Positions 43,226 through 51,785 of a stretch of DNA of 64,000 nucleotides are shown in pieces; position 1 is the first letter of the stretch; the number at the start of each line of letters is the position of its first letter. Source of the DNA: Streptomyces sp. DT2A-34 (GTDB taxonomy: Bacteria; Actinomycetota; Actinomycetes; Streptomycetales; Streptomycetaceae); assembly GCF_030499515.1 (NCBI RefSeq), contig NZ_JASTWJ010000001.1, positions 6,366,001-6,430,000 on the forward strand, read 5' to 3'. Under the pieces are notes generated by a model, which worked only from the letters and a program-made list of their open reading frames with translations, was not told the DNA's origin and ran no database searches. A program made the position numbers and the translations under genes.

Positions 43226-44005
43226 ATGCCAGACCGCAAGCCCATCGAGTCATGGCTCACCGACATGGACGGTGTGCTCATCCACGAGGGCGTACCGATC
43301 CCCGGCGCCGACGCCTTCATCAAGAAGCTGCGTGAGTCCGGCAAGCCCTTCCTCGTCCTCACCAACAACTCGATCTACACCCCGCGCGACCTGCACGCCC
43401 GGCTGAACCGCATGGGCCTGGAAGTGCCGATCGAGAACATCTGGACCTCGGCACTGGCCACCGCCCAGTTCCTCGACGACCAGCGTCCGGGCGGCTCGGC
43501 GTACGTCCTCGGCGAGGCGGGCCTGACCACCGCGCTGCACGACATCGGCTACATCCTCACCGACCACGAGCCGGACTACGTCGTCCTCGGCGAGACCCGC
43601 ACCTACTCCTTCGAGGCCATGACCAAGGCGGTCCGCCTCATCAACGACGGCGCCCGTTTCATCTGCACCAACCCCGACGAGACCGGCCCCTCCGCCGAGG
43701 GACCGCTCCCGGCGACCGGTGCGGTGGCCGCGCTGATCACCAAGGCGACCGGCAAGAGCCCGTACTTCGCGGGCAAGCCGAACCCGCTGATGATGCGCAC
43801 CGGCCTGAACGCCATCGGCGCCCACTCGGAGACCAGCGCCATGATCGGCGACCGTATGGACACCGACGTACTGGCCGGCATGGAGGCAGGGATGCAGACG
43901 TTCCTGGTGCTCACCGGCCTGACCCGGCCCGCGCAGATCGAGAACTTCCCGTACCGGCCGTCCAAGGTCGTGGACTCGATCGCGGACCTCGTCGACCGGA
44001 TATGA
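43226..44005 (+). CDS. NagD-like HAD-IIA hydrolase
   Basis: 259 residues. HAD motif I is WLTDMDGVLIHEG (D-x-D), motif II FLVLTNNSIYT, motif III includes YFAGKPNPLMMRTGLNAIG, and motif IV is IGDRMDTDVLAGMEAGMQTF. The cap between motifs II and III is the type C2 (NagD) cap. The substrate is probably a nucleotide or sugar phosphate. AGGAGA lies 8 bases before ATG 43226. A hairpin terminator follows. Confidence 0.92.
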   Translation: MPDRKPIESWLTDMDGVLIHEGVPIPGADAFIKKLRESGKPFLVLTNNSIYTPRDLHARLNRMGLEVPIENIWTSALATAQFLDDQRPGGSAYVLGEAGLTTALHDIGYILTDHEPDYVVLGETRTYSFEAMTKAVRLINDGARFICTNPDETGPSAEGPLPATGAVAALITKATGKSPYFAGKPNPLMMRTGLNAIGAHSETSAMIGDRMDTDVLAGMEAGMQTFLVLTGLTRPAQIENFPYRPSKVVDSIADLVDRI

Positions 44006-44071
44006 CTGCGGCCGAAAGCGGCTCCGCCGCGTGGCGGCCGGCCCGGAACACGACCCGTACGGAGCAGTAAA

Positions 44072-44094
44072 GGCCCCGCTGAGGATGCGGGGCC
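44072..44094 (+). terminator. Hairpin after the HAD gene
   Basis: GGCCCCGC-tgaggat-GCGGGGCC, an 8-bp perfect stem 67 bases after the stop. Confidence 0.6.
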
Positions 44095-44111
44095 GGTGCC
44101 CCGGGGGGAGT

Positions 44112-44127
44112 CTCCAGATATCTGGAG
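44112..44127 (+). promoter_or_regulatory. Perfect 16-bp palindrome covering the ribosome binding site of the next gene
   Basis: CTCCAGATATCTGGAG is perfectly palindromic. Its right end contains the GGAG of the GGAGG Shine-Dalgarno that serves ATG 44135. It could be an operator or an mRNA hairpin that masks the ribosome binding site. Confidence 0.55.
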
Positions 44128-44134
44128 GTTCACG

Positions 44135-44683
44135 ATGGGATCACTGCGGGTCTCTCTCTGTGCGGTCGCCGCCCTTGGTGCGGTCGCCGCCGTCCCGGCG
44201 GCCTACGCGGCGGACGGGGGTGTCTCGGTCAGTCCGTCGTCCCCCCGCCCCGGCGGCGACATCGCGCTGCGGATGAGCGGCTGCGCGCAGAAGACGGCCA
44301 CCGCCGCCTCCACCGCGTTCGTCGCCGACGCACGCCTCACCGCCGGAGCGGACGGCACGCTCGTCGGCGACAGCCGCATCCGTTCCACGCTCACGGCGGG
44401 CACGTACGACGTGAAGGTCGCCTGCGGGGACACCTCCCGCACGGGCGCCGTCACCGTCGTACGGCAGGGGGCGCGGCCCTCGGCCCCCGCCTCTCCCTCG
44501 GGCCCCGCCTCTCCCGTGGCCCCCGTCCCCGCCGGCGGCGGTGGCACCGCACACGCCGCCGCCGTGGACGCCCGCGCGGCCGGCCCCGGCACGGCGCACA
44601 CCGTGACCGGGCTGGTCCTCGCGGGCGTCGCCGCCACCGCCGTGGCGCTGCGCAGCGCCCGCCGCAGACGCGAGCCCCGCTGA
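44135..44683 (+). CDS. Secreted protein with C-terminal membrane anchor
   Basis: 182 residues. Signal peptide SLRVSLCAVAALGAVAAVPA ending AYAAD. The ectodomain is a beta-type domain with SVSPSSPRPGGDIALRMSGC and TLTAGTYDVKVACGDTSRTG (two Cys). A Pro/Ser linker is followed by a hydrophobic C terminus (VTGLVLAGVAATAVALR) and RRRREPR. There is no LAxTG; the nearest is TVTG. The gene is 2 bases upstream of a class F sortase, so they form an operon. Whether it is a sortase substrate is unclear. Confidence 0.78.
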   Translation: MGSLRVSLCAVAALGAVAAVPAAYAADGGVSVSPSSPRPGGDIALRMSGCAQKTATAASTAFVADARLTAGADGTLVGDSRIRSTLTAGTYDVKVACGDTSRTGAVTVVRQGARPSAPASPSGPASPVAPVPAGGGGTAHAAAVDARAAGPGTAHTVTGLVLAGVAATAVALRSARRRREPR

Positions 44684-44685
44684 CC

Positions 44686-45351
44686 ATGGCCGACCACGAA
44701 CGCCCCGCCTACGGCGGCCGCCTCCTCATGGGCGTGGCCTGGGTCGTGCTGCTGCTCGGGCTGTGGCTGTGGGGGCGGGAGGCCGGCGACGTACAGCAGG
44801 GTCTGTCCGCGCCGGTGTCGGGCGACGTCGCCGCCGTCGGACGGCCACCACAGGTGGAACTGCCGCCCGCCGCACGGCCGTTGGGGGCAGCGCTGCCGCA
44901 GCGCCTCGACCTGCCGGGCCTCGATGTGCGGGCCCCGGTCGTCGCCCGGGGACTCGACCGGCAGGGCGCCGTCGATCCGCCGCCCTACGACCAGGCCGAC
45001 GTCGTCGGGTGGTACGCGGCCGGGGTGAAGCCGGGAGCCGCCGGGGCCGCGCTGATGGTGGGGTATGCCGGTACCGATACCCGGCCCGCCGTCTTCCGCC
45101 GGATCGGCGCGCTGAAGCCGGGCGCGACGGTGCGGGTGCTCCGCGACGACGGCAGGCTCGCCGAGTTCACCGTGGACGACGTCCAGGTCGTCGCCCGCGA
45201 CCGCTTCGACGCCCGGCAGGCCTACGGCGCCCACCGCTCCGGGCGGGCCGAACTGCGCCTGATCACCTGCGGCGGCCCCTTCGACCGGGCGACCCGCGGC
45301 TGCTCGGCGAACGTGATCGTCTCGGCGTACCTCACGGGCACGGGGCTGTGA
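44686..45351 (+). CDS. Class F sortase homologue lacking the catalytic His
   Basis: 221 residues. Anchor: LLMGVAWVVLLLGLWLWG. Sortase fold: ADVVGWYAAGVKPGAAGAAL, then MVGYAGTDTRPAVFRRIGAL, where the family normally has GH at the GY position. Then VARDRFDARQAYGAHRSGRA and LRLITCGGPFDRATRGC, which keep the Cys and Arg. The His codon is TAT here. The protein is otherwise full length and in frame, so it may be inactive, use another base, or have a new role. It follows the secreted protein gene with a 2-base gap. Confidence 0.85.
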   Translation: MADHERPAYGGRLLMGVAWVVLLLGLWLWGREAGDVQQGLSAPVSGDVAAVGRPPQVELPPAARPLGAALPQRLDLPGLDVRAPVVARGLDRQGAVDPPPYDQADVVGWYAAGVKPGAAGAALMVGYAGTDTRPAVFRRIGALKPGATVRVLRDDGRLAEFTVDDVQVVARDRFDARQAYGAHRSGRAELRLITCGGPFDRATRGCSANVIVSAYLTGTGL

Positions 45352-45369
45352 GCGACCCGGGGCGCACCT

Positions 45370-45413
45370 GGCCCGGTCGGCGACCCGCTCCCCCCGAAGT
45401 CGCCGACCGGGCC
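45370..45413. terminator. Strong hairpin terminator
   Basis: GGCCCGGTCGGCGAC pairs perfectly with GTCGCCGACCGGGCC (45399-45413) across a 14-base loop, after the class F sortase. Confidence 0.85.
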
Positions 45414-45572
45414 GGTCCTCGACCGCGCACGCACGGGCTGCGGGAGTAACCCGGCGACCGGCGCGGGAGGCTTGTGACCAGAGTGGGGACTCGTCCGACC
45501 GGGGGCTGGGGTCGTCCGGAGAAGACTGTAGAACGGATGACGGGCGGGGCCCAGAGGAAGGTGAAGGGCGTA

Positions 45573-46241
45573 CTACGCGCGTCCCTCGCCGTCCGCCTCC
45601 TCCGCCCCCTCCGCCTCCCGGCGCAGCGCGGCGTCGTCCGCGACCCGGTCGATGACCGCCTGCGCGACCCGGTCCAGGGGCAGCCGATGGCGGCGCGCGT
45701 ACTGCCGCATCCCCGCGAAGGCGCGGTCGGCCGCGGTGTTCCAGCGCTCGTCGAGCATGCCTTTGGCCTGCTCGACGCGCACCCTGCTCGACAGCGCCTG
45801 CTGCAACTGGTCGGCGACGGTGCGGCATGGGACGTACGACGTGTTGTTCCGCAGTCCGAGGGCCGCGCAGTCGGCGACGATCTGGGCCAGCCGCAGCGCC
45901 GTACCGTCGTCGCCCTCGGCGGGGAGGCCGGGGACGAAGACGTTGAGGGCGCCGAGGAGTTGTCGCCGGTGGCGCAGGGGGACCGCGTAGGTGGCGGCGA
46001 TGTCGTGGACGAGTGCCCGCTCGGTGAACTCCGGCCGGCGGGCGGCTTCCCGGGCCGCCCTGATCGAGACCGGCGGCACCGGCCGGCCGGAGCCGTAGCT
46101 GTCCAGACAGGGCCCGCCGTCGCGCTGCGCCTGAAGCAGTTCCGTCGCGACCTCCCGGTGCGCGCCGCGCACCGCCAGCGACACCGTCCGGCCCTCGCCG
46201 ATCAGCATGAACCCGGCGGCCCGCGCGGCCAGCAACCGCAC
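45573..46241 (-). CDS. GAF-ANTAR regulator with shortened N terminus
   Basis: 222 residues. A GAF-type domain (GFMLIGEGRTVSLAVRGAHR, LLQAQRDGGPCLDSYGSGRP, ATYAVPLRHRRQLLGALNVF) is followed by ANTAR (LQQALSSRVRVEQAKGMLDE, RAFAGMRQYARRHRLPLDRV). ANTAR binds dual-hairpin RNA antiterminators. The GAF lacks the first 40 or so residues typical of the family, so the N terminus is trimmed or the start is further upstream. GTG 46241 follows AAGGGGAG. An open frame reaches 46511 but has no domain character. Confidence 0.82.
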   Translation of the reverse strand: MRLLAARAAGFMLIGEGRTVSLAVRGAHREVATELLQAQRDGGPCLDSYGSGRPVPPVSIRAAREAARRPEFTERALVHDIAATYAVPLRHRRQLLGALNVFVPGLPAEGDDGTALRLAQIVADCAALGLRNNTSYVPCRTVADQLQQALSSRVRVEQAKGMLDERWNTAADRAFAGMRQYARRHRLPLDRVAQAVIDRVADDAALRREAEGAEEADGEGRA

Positions 46242-46318
46242 ACTCCCCTTCGCCTGGGCCCCTGTTGACGCCGCCCTCCGCGGGCGCGCCCCACCCCGCT
46301 CATCGGAACCGCCGCAGC

Positions 46319-46361
46319 GGCTGTAACAGCTCCCCGAACCGTGGCTGTAACAGCTCCCCGA
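46319..46361. promoter_or_regulatory. 19-bp direct repeat in the ANTAR-GH6 intergenic region
   Basis: GGCTGTAACAGCTCCCCGA occurs twice, starting at 46319 and 46343. Each copy contains the dyad CTGT-A-ACAG. Two turns of helix apart (24 bases) between divergent genes, this looks like tandem regulator sites for the GH6 gene. Confidence 0.65.
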
Positions 46362-46441
46362 CAAGGCTCGGCGACCTCGTGTGCCCCACGACAGGTATGT
46401 CAGGATTGAGACTTGGAACAGTGCACCCGAGGGGGAGCTGG

Positions 46442-47473
46442 ATGTACCTGAAGAGGGGGGCCTGGAGGGTCGCTCGCGCGCGGACGTCCGCGGTGGTGCT
46501 GGGGGCCGCACTGCTGATCGCGGGCTGTTCGTCCTCCGGGGACGGCGACGAGCCGGAGGACAACGCCGACGCCGGGATCAGCCAACAGCCCAAGGAGACC
46601 GATCCGTTCTGGGTGAACCCGGACGGCAACGCGGCAGAGCAACTGGCGGCCTTCGAGAAGGCCGGCAAGAAGGAGGACGCCGAGCAGATCCGCAAGATAG
46701 CGGAACAGCCGACGGGCGAGTGGATCAGCCCGGAGAGCCCGGAAGAGCAGGCGCGCGGCTTCACCGAGGCAGCCGACAAGGCGGACCGTACGGCGCTGCT
46801 CGTCCTCTACAACATCCCGCACCGCGACTGCGGCCAGTTCTCGGAGGGCGGCGCCGCCGACGGCAACGCCTACCGGGCGTTCGTCGACAGCGTCGCCAAG
46901 GGCATCGGCGACCGTGCGGCGACGGTGATCCTGGAGCCGGACGCGGTGCTGCACATGGTGGACAACTGCACGGCGCAGGAGTACCACGAGGAGCGCTACG
47001 ACCTCCTCAGCGGCGCCGTCGCCAAGCTCAAGGCGCTGAAGAACACCAAGGTCTACCTGGACGCGGGCAACGCCGGCTGGGGCCACCCCGACCAGATCTT
47101 CGAGCCCCTGAAGCGGGCCGGCATCGACCAGGCCGACGGCTTCTCGGTCAACGTCTCCAACTTCTACACGACCCAGGACTCGATCGCGTACGGCAAGGAA
47201 CTCTCCGCCAAGGTGGGCAACAAGCCCTTCGTGATCGACACCAGCCGCAACGGCAACGGCCCCTACACCGGGGGCAACCCGGACGAGCGCTGGTGCAACC
47301 CGCCGGGCCGCGCGCTGGGGGAGACGCCGACGACCAAGACGGCGGACCCGCTGGTCGACGCGTACGTGTGGGTCAAGCGGCCGGGCGAGTCGGACGGCGA
47401 GTGCAAGGGCGGTCCGAAGGCGGGCGAGTGGTGGGCGGAGTACGCCCTGAGCCTCGCGAAAGCCTCTGAGTAA
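46442..47473 (+). CDS. cslZ: GH6 endoglucanase-type lipoprotein, likely cslZ
   Basis: 343 residues. Lipoprotein signal (SAVVLGAALLIAGCSSSG, lipobox LIAGC). GH6 core: LLVLYNIPHRDCGQFSEGGA, ATVILEPDAVLHMVDNC with catalytic Asp, VYLDAGNAGWGHPDQIFEPL, FSVNVSNFYTTQDSIAYGKE, VIDTSRNGNGPYTGGNPDER, and WCNPPGRALGETP. It lies convergent to glxA-cslA as in S. coelicolor SCO2838, where it trims the tip beta-glucan. Name given by synteny. ATG 46442 follows GGGGGAGC. Confidence 0.88.
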   Translation: MYLKRGAWRVARARTSAVVLGAALLIAGCSSSGDGDEPEDNADAGISQQPKETDPFWVNPDGNAAEQLAAFEKAGKKEDAEQIRKIAEQPTGEWISPESPEEQARGFTEAADKADRTALLVLYNIPHRDCGQFSEGGAADGNAYRAFVDSVAKGIGDRAATVILEPDAVLHMVDNCTAQEYHEERYDLLSGAVAKLKALKNTKVYLDAGNAGWGHPDQIFEPLKRAGIDQADGFSVNVSNFYTTQDSIAYGKELSAKVGNKPFVIDTSRNGNGPYTGGNPDERWCNPPGRALGETPTTKTADPLVDAYVWVKRPGESDGECKGGPKAGEWWAEYALSLAKASE

Positions 47474-47475
47474 CG

Positions 47476-47510
47476 GCAGCCCCGCGCCCCCGAAAGGGGC
47501 GCGGGGCTGC
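47476..47510. terminator. Bidirectional terminator between cslZ and glxA
   Basis: GCAGCCCCGCGCCCC-cgaaa-GGGGCGCGGGGCTGC, a perfect 15-bp stem with a 5-base loop right after the cslZ stop. Confidence 0.92.
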
Positions 47511-47525
47511 GAACCCGCGGGAGTG

Positions 47526-49463
47526 CTACGGCACCCGAACCCACTGCGCCTTCGACGGCGTCCCCTGATCGTCCGTCACGAACACCATGTACCACCCCGA
47601 CGGAACCAGGTTCCGATTCTTCGGCACGGTCACCGTGATCTTGTCCCCGGACTTCTTGAAGTCCAGCGCCACCGACCGCTGATCCACGTCCGTGACGTGC
47701 GTCGACGCGCTCGGCCGGATCAGCCGTACGTTCTGGATGGACGAGGCGTGCTGCGAGGTGAACGTGCCCGTCCCGCCGCGCTGGATGGTCTGCGGGCCGC
47801 CCGACAGCGACGGCTGCGCGTCCCGGTACAGATACGGCGGCGTGTAGATCTCGATCCGCTGCTCGAACTTGCCCGGCTTGGTGTTGGCCGCGTCGGCGTA
47901 CAGCGAGTCCGAGCCGAAGAACATCACGCGGCCGTCGGGCAGCAGGATCGACCCCGAGTGGTAGTTGCGGCCCACCAGCGGGTCGGCGACCTGGTCGAGG
48001 GTGTTCGTGTCCGGGTGGTAGATCCGCGCCTGGAGGATGTTGGAGTCCCCGCGCCCCCGGTAGTCCTCGGAACCGCCCGACACCAGCACGGTGTCGTCGG
48101 GCAGCACCGACGCCTGCGGATACCGCGTGCCCTTCTCCAGCGACGGCCCGTCCACGAACTTCGGGCTGTCGTCCTTCAGATCGATGAGCCGCGTCTTCTC
48201 GCTGGACTCCTTGGACTCGCCGACGCCACCGCCGCCGATCACCATGTACTTCTCGTCCTGCGCCGGCGGCAGCAGCACCGTGCCCGACGTCTCCAGCAGC
48301 TTGGGGTCGCTCAGCCCGGGCAGCTTGGTGAACTTGTTGGTGTCGACGTCCCAGATGCCCGGGTCGCGGCCCACGTCGTCAGGACCGTAGCCCGCGTTCG
48401 AACCCGAGTAGAAGATCTTGCCGTTCTCCAGCGGGAACAGCGCCGGGTACGTCGGGAACTGGCGCACCTTCGGCGTGTACGTCCACTTCTTGGTCTTCGG
48501 GTCGTACACCTCGTTCTTGCCCGGCACCAGCTGCCCGATGTCGTCGAGGCCGGAGACGCTGAGGATCTTGCCGTCGCTCAGGGTGGTGAGCGTCGGGTAC
48601 CAGCGGGCCTCGTGCATCGGGTCGACCTTGATGTACTTCTCGGCGACCGGGTCGAACTCGTAGGCGTCCCGGATGCCCTGGAAGTCCTTCTTGTCGAGGG
48701 CGAGCTTCTGCGCGATGCCGTACGTGTTACGCGCGTCGGCGCCGCTCAGACCCTGGATCCGGTAGTTGTCCTGGGTGCCGGTCTCGTACTTGGCGCCCTT
48801 CTTCTGCGCCTCGACGTAGATCCGGCCGAGACCGGGGTCGTTGCGCAGGAACCTGCCGGTCGCCTTGTCGAAGACCTTCTTCGCGCGCGGCACCAGCACC
48901 GGGTCCTTGGAGACGAACGTCCTGCCGTTCTCCTTGCCCGTGAACTTGGTGCCCGCGGGCAGCGTGATCGGCTTGTCCGGGTTCTCGTTGTGGACGATCA
49001 TCAGGCCGCCGGCCTTGGTGACGTCACCCTTGAGCTTCTCGTACCGCTTCGTCCCGCCCGCGATCAGCAGGTTGCCGTTGGACAGCTGGGTGTGGCCGGT
49101 GCAGAACAGGTCGTTCGGCGTCGGGACCTTCTTGATCGTGCCCTTGACCGGGTCCCAGATCCGGGTGTCGTACTTCTTCGCGTCGAAGTTGTCCTGATCG
49201 TTGCCCGAGCCCGCGATCAGCAGCACCTTGCCGGTGTGCAGGAGCGCCGCGTGGATGGTGTTCTGGCGGTACTCCTCCGGGAAATCGACGATCTCCCACT
49301 TGCCGTTCTCGGCTTTGTACTCGGGCTTGTTGATTTGGTACTGGTGGTATTTCTCGGTGCCGACGCGATAGAGCCACGGCCCGTTCATTCCGGCCAGCGC
49401 GAGTACCACCGCCGTACCTATCGCGAGTCGACGGGCGCGGCGGCGGCCTGCACGGTCGTTCAT
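47526..49463 (-). CDS. glxA: Copper radical oxidase GlxA
   Basis: 645 residues. N-terminal membrane anchor (RRLAIGTAVVLALAGMNG), Kelch-like repeats (HTGKVLLIAGSGNDQDNFDA, LSNGNLLIAGGTKRYEKL, GKILSVSGLDDIGQLVPG) and a C-terminal immunoglobulin-like domain (FVTDDQGTPSKAQWVRVP). The Cys of the Tyr-Cys cofactor is in DLFCTGHTQL, and the axial Tyr and His ligands in LVGRNYHSGSILLPDGRVMF. It matches GlxA (SCO2837), which oxidises tip glycan and is needed for hyphal morphology. Its ATG overlaps the cslA TGA. Confidence 0.95.
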   Translation of the reverse strand: MNDRAGRRRARRLAIGTAVVLALAGMNGPWLYRVGTEKYHQYQINKPEYKAENGKWEIVDFPEEYRQNTIHAALLHTGKVLLIAGSGNDQDNFDAKKYDTRIWDPVKGTIKKVPTPNDLFCTGHTQLSNGNLLIAGGTKRYEKLKGDVTKAGGLMIVHNENPDKPITLPAGTKFTGKENGRTFVSKDPVLVPRAKKVFDKATGRFLRNDPGLGRIYVEAQKKGAKYETGTQDNYRIQGLSGADARNTYGIAQKLALDKKDFQGIRDAYEFDPVAEKYIKVDPMHEARWYPTLTTLSDGKILSVSGLDDIGQLVPGKNEVYDPKTKKWTYTPKVRQFPTYPALFPLENGKIFYSGSNAGYGPDDVGRDPGIWDVDTNKFTKLPGLSDPKLLETSGTVLLPPAQDEKYMVIGGGGVGESKESSEKTRLIDLKDDSPKFVDGPSLEKGTRYPQASVLPDDTVLVSGGSEDYRGRGDSNILQARIYHPDTNTLDQVADPLVGRNYHSGSILLPDGRVMFFGSDSLYADAANTKPGKFEQRIEIYTPPYLYRDAQPSLSGGPQTIQRGGTGTFTSQHASSIQNVRLIRPSASTHVTDVDQRSVALDFKKSGDKITVTVPKNRNLVPSGWYMVFVTDDQGTPSKAQWVRVP

Positions 49464-51460
49464 TCCTTACGTCCCCCAAGTCCACCAAGGGCGATCTGCA
49501 TCGTCTGATCGTTACCACTACTGCCAGAGGCGGCCCAACTCGGCTTGTGCTGCGGCGCGTGCGCCGCGTGCGGGGCGTGGGAAGCGTGCTGCGCGGGCAG
49601 CGGTTGCGGCTCCGGCTGGTACGCCGCGGGCTGAGCCGGCGTCGGCTGAGCCGGAACGGTCGCCGCGGGCTTCTTCTTCTCCTGCCGCAGCATGTACCGC
49701 CAGGCGAAGATCGGCGTCGCGGTGATCAGCATGGCGAACGTCGCCCAGGTGATCATCGCGGGGTGCGCGTGCCCGTACACGAACCCGGCGGTGATGGACG
49801 CGCCGAAGATCGCGATGAAGTACCAGTGGTACCGGAAGGTCCCGAACCACCGGTCGGGGCTGGCCGAATCGCCCTTCGGGGTCACCACGAACTTGCTCTT
49901 GCGGCGCAGCGCGGAGTCGATCAGCGCCTTCGCGTACAGCGGCGCCGACAGCGCGGACATCACCATGCCGGCCACACCGCCGGAGCCCTCGGGCTCGTGC
50001 GGCGAGACGTTGTGGCGGCGGTTCCAGACGTACAGGCCGATCTGGAGCGCGGAGGCGTTGCCGTAGAGCATCAGCCAGATCGTCGGGTCGATGTTCACAC
50101 CCGAGGCGCCCAGGCCCAGGAACAGCGCACAGCTCAGCGCGGCCAGGATCCAGTTGAGGGCCGACATCGGGTAGAAGATGATCATCATCGTGTAGTTGAA
50201 GAGCTTGCTCGGCGGCAGCGAGTACCAGCCCTTCCAGTACTGCTTGAGGATCGTCTCGTACGTCCCTCGCGACCAGCGCATCTGCTGGGTGAAGAAGTCG
50301 GTCCAGGCGCTCGGGCCCTCACCTACGGCGAGCACGTCCGGCGTGTACACGGACCGCCACTTCTTGCCCGTCGCCGGGTTCTTGTGGCGGTGGATCTCGA
50401 AGCCGGTCGCCATGTCCTCGGTGATCGAGTCGTACAGGCCGCCGATCTGCTTGAGCGCCTTGATGCGTACGGCGTTCGACGTACCCACGAACATCGGGGA
50501 GCCGTACTTGTTGCCGGCGCGCTGGATGAGGGCGTGGAAGAGGAACTGCTGCGACTCGGCGGCCTTGGTGACGAAGTTGTCGTAGTTGCCGTAGACCTGC
50601 GGGCCGATGACGAAGCCGACGTTCGGGTCGCGGAAGAAGCCGAGCATCCGCTCCAGGTAGTTGGGCAGCGGCACGTGGTCGGTGTCGACCGAGGCGAAGA
50701 AGTCGTAGTCGTCGCCGTGGGCGTCGAGCCAGGCGTTGTAGTTGCCGTGCTTGGTCTTGGCGCGGTGCGGGCCCTTGACCTGGTTCCACTTCGCGATGCC
50801 CTTGCGGGAGAAGTGGTGCACGCCGAGCCGGGCGCAGACCTCCTTGACCTCCGGGTCGTCGCCCTCGTCGAGCAGCCAGACGTGCATCAGACCCCGGTGG
50901 CGCAGCTTGACGGCCGCCTCCAGGGTCTTCGTCACCATCTCCAGCGGCTCCTTGCCGGGCACGAAGGAGGTGAGGAAGGCCACTCTCGTGCCGGTCTCCG
51001 GCACCACCGGGATCGGGTCGCGGGCGACCAGCGTGGCGTGCGCGTTGGACAGTACGTTCATGCAGCGGAAGAACTCGATCAGGCCGATCGAGACGAGCAT
51101 CACGATGTCGAGCGCCGGCAGGAAGTCGAAGGCGGGATAGTCACGTTCGGTCCAGTGCTCGGGCTGCAGCAGCCAGAACAGCAGGACCAGCGAGAGCAGC
51201 GGAGCGGCCGCCAGCATCAGGGCGACCCTGATCCGGTGCGGCTCCTGCGATATCAGCGAGCGGTACTGGACCCGGTACGGCTTGTTCGGGTCGGGCTGGG
51301 TGAGGGGACCTGCCAGTCGGCTGTAGTGCTCGTAGTCGTACTTCGGCAGCGTCTTCTTGATCCGGCGGAACGCGCCGGTCCGAGTCTGCGAAGGCACCCT
51401 GAGCTGAGTTGTCTGAGACGGGTCGTAGTTGTGCCGGGCGCCCGTCGGCGTCGACGTCAT
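49460..51460 (-). CDS. cslA: Cellulose synthase-like glycosyltransferase CslA
   Basis: 666 residues. N-terminal spans (VALMLAAAPLLSLVLLFWLL, LDIVMLVSIGLIEFFRCMN) lead to a GT2 domain: HVWLLDEGDDPEVKEVC, DFFASVDTDHVPLPNYLERM (DxD), GGLYDSITEDMATGFEIH (TED), FFTQQMRWSRGTYE (QxxRW). C-terminal spans and a Pro/His-rich tail follow. This is CslA (SCO2836), making the beta-glucan at hyphal tips. It heads the cslA-glxA operon; GGGGGGATGACTC precedes ATG 51460. Confidence 0.96.
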   Translation of the reverse strand: MTSTPTGARHNYDPSQTTQLRVPSQTRTGAFRRIKKTLPKYDYEHYSRLAGPLTQPDPNKPYRVQYRSLISQEPHRIRVALMLAAAPLLSLVLLFWLLQPEHWTERDYPAFDFLPALDIVMLVSIGLIEFFRCMNVLSNAHATLVARDPIPVVPETGTRVAFLTSFVPGKEPLEMVTKTLEAAVKLRHRGLMHVWLLDEGDDPEVKEVCARLGVHHFSRKGIAKWNQVKGPHRAKTKHGNYNAWLDAHGDDYDFFASVDTDHVPLPNYLERMLGFFRDPNVGFVIGPQVYGNYDNFVTKAAESQQFLFHALIQRAGNKYGSPMFVGTSNAVRIKALKQIGGLYDSITEDMATGFEIHRHKNPATGKKWRSVYTPDVLAVGEGPSAWTDFFTQQMRWSRGTYETILKQYWKGWYSLPPSKLFNYTMMIIFYPMSALNWILAALSCALFLGLGASGVNIDPTIWLMLYGNASALQIGLYVWNRRHNVSPHEPEGSGGVAGMVMSALSAPLYAKALIDSALRRKSKFVVTPKGDSASPDRWFGTFRYHWYFIAIFGASITAGFVYGHAHPAMITWATFAMLITATPIFAWRYMLRQEKKKPAATVPAQPTPAQPAAYQPEPQPLPAQHASHAPHAAHAPQHKPSWAASGSSGNDQTMQIALGGLGGRKE

Positions 51461-51785
51461 GAGTCATCCCCCCACACGCAGGTCACCGCGTGTCTGTCGG
51501 TTCCTTTACGACTGCTCCGGTCCCCCTCGACCGTTCACAGGCGTATCAGTGGTGGGCCGCAGTCACCACATCTTCTCCACCATAGACATGGAACAGCGAC
51601 CTTCCGGTTGCATCATGCCCCCCTCGGCATGCGGTCATGAACCGGGTCCCCTACCTCCCGGAAAAAACCGGCAACCGGCTCCTTGCCCCCCAACTGCCGC
51701 GTATCCGCAGCATCTTGAAAAACCAATCACCAGGGTTCTACGTCGTTCCACATGATCGCAAGATGCGAAACGAGGTGTTTACCGG
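51461..51785. other. 325-base upstream region of cslA
   Basis: No gene recognised. It holds the cslA promoter/leader and the 3' flank of the GntR gene, and is less GC-rich (51,700-51,800) than the surroundings. No clear operator or hairpin was found. Confidence 0.5.

Noticed and set aside
46242..46511. Longer N terminus for the ANTAR regulator
   Set aside because: The extension has no GAF-like sequence and covers the tandem 19-bp regulatory repeats; GTG 46241 has a good ribosome binding site.
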